The notes beneath the pieces were generated by a model. The model made no database searches and had not been told where the DNA came from. It saw nothing but the letters and a program-made list of their open reading frames with translations. Positions 7,375 through 9,480 of a DNA stretch of 9,480 nt are shown here, piece by piece; position 1 is the stretch's first letter, and each line of letters starts with the position of its first letter. This DNA is from Nitrospinae bacterium CG22_combo_CG10-13_8_21_14_all_47_10 (lineage in GTDB: Bacteria; Nitrospinota; Nitrospinia; Nitrospinales; VA-1), in the NCBI GenBank assembly GCA_002786505.1, contig PCTK01000243.1:1-9480 (forward strand), given 5' to 3'. Both the position numbers and the translations under genes were made by a program.

Positions 7375-7692
7375 TTAGCCGAGAAACTTGGACTCAGTGA
7401 TGATGTTCTCAAGAACTTTTTCAGCCAGTTGTTCACTCGATACGCGATAGTTGCCGCTTGCGATTTCGCTCTTAATCTGATCCACTTTTTCAGTGCGAAT
7501 ATCCGGGGCCGCATTGACCGATTCTGTCGCCTTTTGTATTTCTTTGGCCTTGGAAGAAATAGCAATTTGCTCAGTACCGCTGGTTGAGGAAGTGCTACCC
7601 TGGCTTTTGGCGGTAGACTGTTTGTCCCCGACCTTGACCCGGTCTTGAATGGTTTTATTTTTAATTCGAAAGTCGTTGCCTGGAATTTCCAT
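7375..7692 (-). CDS. flgM: Negative regulator of flagellin synthesis FlgM (anti-sigma-28)
   Basis: FlgM binds the flagellar sigma factor sigma-28 (FliA) and holds late flagellar genes off until the hook-basal body is complete; FlgM is then exported and sigma-28 is released. The 105 residues match the family in length and layout. A polar, low-complexity, probably disordered N-terminal half (S, T, K, Q rich, about 12-42) is followed by the conserved sigma-binding C-terminal part: IAISSKAKEIQKA (43-55), then DIRTEKVDQIKSEIASGNY (64-82) and SSEQLAEKVLENII (85-98). The ATG at 7692 has AAGGG 8 bases upstream. A strong sigma-28 promoter match lies about 126 bases upstream of the ATG, which would put the gene under control of the factor it inhibits. 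No flgA, flgN, flgK or other flagellar gene is within the window, so this is a solitary locus. Confidence 0.93.
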   Translation of the reverse strand: MEIPGNDFRIKNKTIQDRVKVGDKQSTAKSQGSTSSTSGTEQIAISSKAKEIQKATESVNAAPDIRTEKVDQIKSEIASGNYRVSSEQLAEKVLENIITESKFLG

Positions 7693-7753
7693 GATACCAG
7701 CCCTTAATAAATTGATCTTGCGTCAGTAGGTTAACTTTTTACCCTTGAGGAGT

Positions 7754-7785
7754 AAAGATCTTTTTCCAACAGATCTTTTTCCAAC
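7754..7785. repeat. 15-bp tandem direct repeat with an embedded 8-bp inverted repeat
   Basis: AGATCTTTTTCCAAC occurs twice without a gap (7756-7770 and 7771-7785), with no mismatch. Because AGATCT is self-complementary, AAAGATCT (7754-7761) also pairs with AGATCTTT (7771-7778) across a 9-base loop. On the minus strand this lies inside the presumed untranslated leader of flgM, between its sigma-28 promoter and its ribosome binding site. Confidence 0.85.
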
Positions 7786-7817
7786 CCTCCAAGGCGAAAC
7801 CTGATCTTCTGTTATAG

Positions 7818-7844
7818 TTATCGGAATTGGCAGGGTTTACTTTA
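7818..7844 (-). promoter_or_regulatory. Sigma-28 (FliA) promoter for flgM
   Basis: On the minus strand the sequence is TAAAGTAA, 11 bases, TCCGATAA. The established FliA consensus is TAAAGTTT-N11-GCCGATAA, so it matches 6 of 8 and 7 of 8 positions with exact spacing, in the correct orientation upstream of flgM. Expected transcription start is near 7811, giving a leader of roughly 120 bases. It implies that flgM is a late (class 3) gene that feeds back on its own sigma factor. Confidence 0.85.
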
Positions 7845-8018
7845 GCCCCGTTCCATAAAAATTTGGAGATTATTTATCCCAGAAGGCGAAAAAAATGAAT
7901 TTTTGGGAGAGTTATCTGATTTTCGAGCTTGGCTTTTGATTTTCAGGTCAGATTTACAGTTAATATGGCCCTTGTGGAACAAAAAGGCAGGTTTTTACCA
8001 GCAAATGGTAGCTGATAT

Positions 8019-8441
8019 ATGAACTTTAAAAACCCGGTTCCTACCGTAGATATCATTATTGAACAGGATAACGGAATTATTCTGATAAAGAGAAAGAATC
8101 CCCCACATGGATGGGCATTGCCCGGCGGGTTTGTGGATTATGGCGAATCTCTGGAATCCGCCGCCTCCAGGGAAGCTTTGGAGGAAACAGGGTTGACGGT
8201 GGAACTATTAGGGCAGTTTCACACCTACTCTGACCCAGGGCGTGATTCTCGCCAACATACCATCTCCACTGTTTTTGTTGCCCAGGCAACTGGCGAGGCC
8301 CAGGCAGGGTCAGATGCAGAAAAAGCCAGGCTTTTTACCAAAAACACTCTTCCTGAACCGCTTGCTTTTGATCATGCTCTTATTCTGAAGGATTATTTTG
8401 ATTGGCTGGAAAATGGCAGGACATGGTCGTTGAAACCTTGA
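8019..8441 (+). CDS. Nudix hydrolase, ADP-ribose pyrophosphatase-like
   Basis: Nudix enzymes hydrolyse nucleoside diphosphates linked to another moiety, using divalent metal bound by the Nudix box. The 140-residue protein has a complete box, G37-x5-E43-x7-R51-E52-x2-E55-E56-x-G58-L59, preceded by WALPGGFVDYGES. Downstream, TYSDPGRDSRQHTISTVFVA (69-88) resembles the segment seen after the box in small archaeal and bacterial ADP-ribose pyrophosphatases, including a proline (P73) about 15 residues past the box. This makes ADP-ribose the best substrate guess, but MutT-like nucleotide sanitation cannot be excluded. The protein is cytosolic with no signal peptide. An in-frame TGA at 8013 forces a start at 8019 or later; no clear ribosome binding site precedes this ATG. 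The M28-family gene follows after about 13 bases, so the two are probably one transcript. Confidence 0.92.
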   Translation: MNFKNPVPTVDIIIEQDNGIILIKRKNPPHGWALPGGFVDYGESLESAASREALEETGLTVELLGQFHTYSDPGRDSRQHTISTVFVAQATGEAQAGSDAEKARLFTKNTLPEPLAFDHALILKDYFDWLENGRTWSLKP

Positions 8442-8454
8442 ACGATTGATACTG

Positions 8455-9381
8455 ATGAATTGGTTAAGACAGGTTAGAATTTATACAGTGTTTGGAAGCA
8501 TCGTTCTTTTCTGGAGTTTGCCTGGTTTTGGCGGCAGTCTCGACTCCGAAAAATATTCCAGAGTCATCTGGAATTATCTGGAGACTCTTTGTGCCTTTGG
8601 TCCAAGAAACCCCGGCAGTGAAGGCTATCGTGAAACCCTGGATTTGATCCGGAAGGTGGGTGAAAAATACGCGGATCAAGTGGTGGAGCAACCTTTTTTA
8701 GTCCGTTCCTCCATGTCGTCCTCCCATGAGATGGTCAACCTGGAGCTCCAATTTCATGGAACAGAGGGCGGAGCCCCGATATTGATTGGAGCGCATTTTG
8801 ATACCCGGCCTTTTGCCGATGAGGACCCGGACCCGGAAAAATGGTCAAAACCCATACTGGGAGCCAATGATGGCGGTTCGGGCACTGCTGTTTTGCTTGG
8901 GCTGGCTCAATACCTCAGTCAGCATCCGGTTGCCCGGCCTGTCCATCTGGTGTTTTTTGATGGCGAGGATTTTGGTGCCAAGGATTCAGGAATGAATCTG
9001 CTGGGCTCGACCCACTACGCCCAACAACTGGCCCAGGAGGATAAAGCCAAATGGCCTTATTGGGTGCTGGTCATTGATATGATCGCCGATAAGGATTTGC
9101 AGATATTTAAGGAGAGTTATTCCCAAAAAGGCAGTGCGAATTTTCTGGATAAAATATACGCTGTTGCCAAAGATCAAGGCAACCAGGCATTGAAAGAGGA
9201 ATTGAAGTACACAATTTACGACGACCATTACCCTTTTCACCGCATGGGAATTCCATCCACGGTGTTGATTGATTTTGATTATCCCTACTGGCACACACTG
9301 CAAGACACCCTGGACAAATGTTCCATTGAGAGCATGTTTTCTATTTTTTCTGTAGTGGCACAAACGATCCGGGATTTGTAG
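8455..9381 (+). CDS. Secreted M28-family zinc enzyme, glutaminyl-peptide cyclotransferase-like
   Basis: Members of this fold are zinc aminopeptidases or glutaminyl cyclases, which convert N-terminal glutamine of peptides to pyroglutamate. The ATG at 8455 gives 308 residues; a TTG at 8446 would add three. The N-terminus is a probable signal peptide: basic MNWLRQVR, hydrophobic IYTVFGSIVLFWSLPG, then a small-residue site near FGGS (about 24-27), so it likely acts in the periplasm or outside. Catalytic-type motifs are in order: AHFDTRPFAD (H114, D116), LGANDGGSG (D139), FFDGEDFG (E171, D172), VIDMIADKD (D208), DDHYPFHRMGIP (D257, H258) and YWHTLQDT (H280). DDH-x-PF and WHT resemble animal glutaminyl cyclase more than typical aminopeptidases, so I favour the cyclase-like branch; the reaction is not proven. 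No strong ribosome binding site is seen, suggesting translation coupled to the upstream Nudix gene. Confidence 0.88.
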   Translation: MNWLRQVRIYTVFGSIVLFWSLPGFGGSLDSEKYSRVIWNYLETLCAFGPRNPGSEGYRETLDLIRKVGEKYADQVVEQPFLVRSSMSSSHEMVNLELQFHGTEGGAPILIGAHFDTRPFADEDPDPEKWSKPILGANDGGSGTAVLLGLAQYLSQHPVARPVHLVFFDGEDFGAKDSGMNLLGSTHYAQQLAQEDKAKWPYWVLVIDMIADKDLQIFKESYSQKGSANFLDKIYAVAKDQGNQALKEELKYTIYDDHYPFHRMGIPSTVLIDFDYPYWHTLQDTLDKCSIESMFSIFSVVAQTIRDL

Positions 9382-9427
9382 TGTTAATGCGCATATTGCA
9401 TGAAAAAAAGATGGCGAAAACCTTTCA

Positions 9428-9445
9428 AGCCTTTAAAATAAGGCT
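9428..9445 (+). repeat. Short inverted repeat in the leader of the next gene
   Basis: AGCCTT, 6 bases (TAAAAT) and AAGGCT form a perfect 6-bp stem 29 bases before the GTG at 9475. No U-tract follows, so it is not a clear terminator of the preceding gene; it may be a leader hairpin or chance. Confidence 0.4.
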
Positions 9446-9474
9446 GAGCGACAACTCAAAGAAAGGAATTCGCC

Positions 9475-9480
9475 GTGACA
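9475..9480 (+). CDS. Start of the next gene, cut by the window edge
   Basis: AAAGGA (9462-9467) lies 7 bases before GTG ACA at the right edge, a textbook ribosome binding site and start codon. Only two codons are visible, so nothing can be said about the product. The 93 bases between the M28-family stop and this GTG hold an 8-bp palindrome ATGCGCAT (9387-9394) and the short inverted repeat at 9428-9445, but no convincing promoter. Confidence 0.45.

Larger units (their letters stand above)
7693..8018. other. 326-bp non-coding region between flgM and the Nudix gene
   Basis: This divergent gap holds the flgM leader, its tandem repeat and the sigma-28 promoter in the left half (7693-7844). The right half (7845-8018) is AT-rich and contains no gene I can support. 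Possible + strand promoter elements for the Nudix gene (TTGATT at 7936-7941 and TAATAT at 7961-7966) are weak and 19 bp apart. A 16-codon ATG frame at 7965-8015 ends 3 bases before the Nudix start and has no ribosome binding site. Confidence 0.6.

Noticed and set aside
7284..7587. Open frames of about 92 residues on both strands over the flgM 3' region
   Set aside because: They overlap flgM in other frames, show no domain, and flgM has a family match, a ribosome binding site and a promoter.
7756..7785. CRISPR or mobile-element origin for the tandem repeat
   Set aside because: There are only two 15-bp units without spacers, no cas gene and no transposase; a local duplication in a leader is the simpler reading.
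8986..9363. 125-residue minus-strand open frame
   Set aside because: It is antisense to the M28-family gene with its intact catalytic motifs and has no ribosome binding site that I can see.

Overview
The window looks like an ordinary piece of bacterial chromosome carrying mostly housekeeping genes. It has moderate GC, dense gene packing and Shine-Dalgarno-type ribosome binding sites. A flagellar anti-sigma factor (FlgM), a single long Rel/SpoT-type alarmone enzyme and an apparently exported M28-family enzyme suggest a motile, probably Gram-negative bacterium. A Nitrospinota- or Desulfobacterota-like lineage is only a guess from the overall flavour; no gene here fixes the phylum. I see no transposase, integrase, phage gene, tRNA, rRNA or CRISPR array.

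Layout from left to right. Bases 1-108 hold the C-terminal end of an unidentified + strand gene. It converges, with a 6-bp gap, on a 622-residue minus-strand protein of unknown function (117 to 1983 region) that is alpha-helical and AT-rich. A 263-bp spacer with a C-rich, G-poor minus-strand tract and a TATAAT box separates it from recG, the replication-fork helicase (minus). recG is divergent from rel, a bifunctional (p)ppGpp synthetase/hydrolase (+), which has a clear sigma-70-like promoter. The 3' end of rel overlaps the 3' end of rpmB (ribosomal protein L28, zinc-ribbon form, minus) by 8 bp. rpmB is divergent from a small DUF1858 CxxC protein (+), which converges on flgM (minus). flgM has a very good sigma-28 promoter match and a leader containing a 15-bp tandem repeat that can also fold into a hairpin. 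After a 326-bp non-coding region come a Nudix hydrolase, probably ADP-ribose pyrophosphatase-like, and a secreted M28/glutaminyl-cyclase-like zinc enzyme, likely co-transcribed (+). The last bases contain a strong ribosome binding site and the GTG start of the next + strand gene.

Functionally, recG (fork rescue), rel (stringent response) and rpmB (ribosome) are growth and genome-maintenance genes. flgM belongs to the flagellar hierarchy, but no other flagellar gene is in view. The most noteworthy items are the sigma-28 promoter and repeat-containing leader of the solitary flgM, and the unrecognised 622-residue protein. I found no convincing new multi-gene system.
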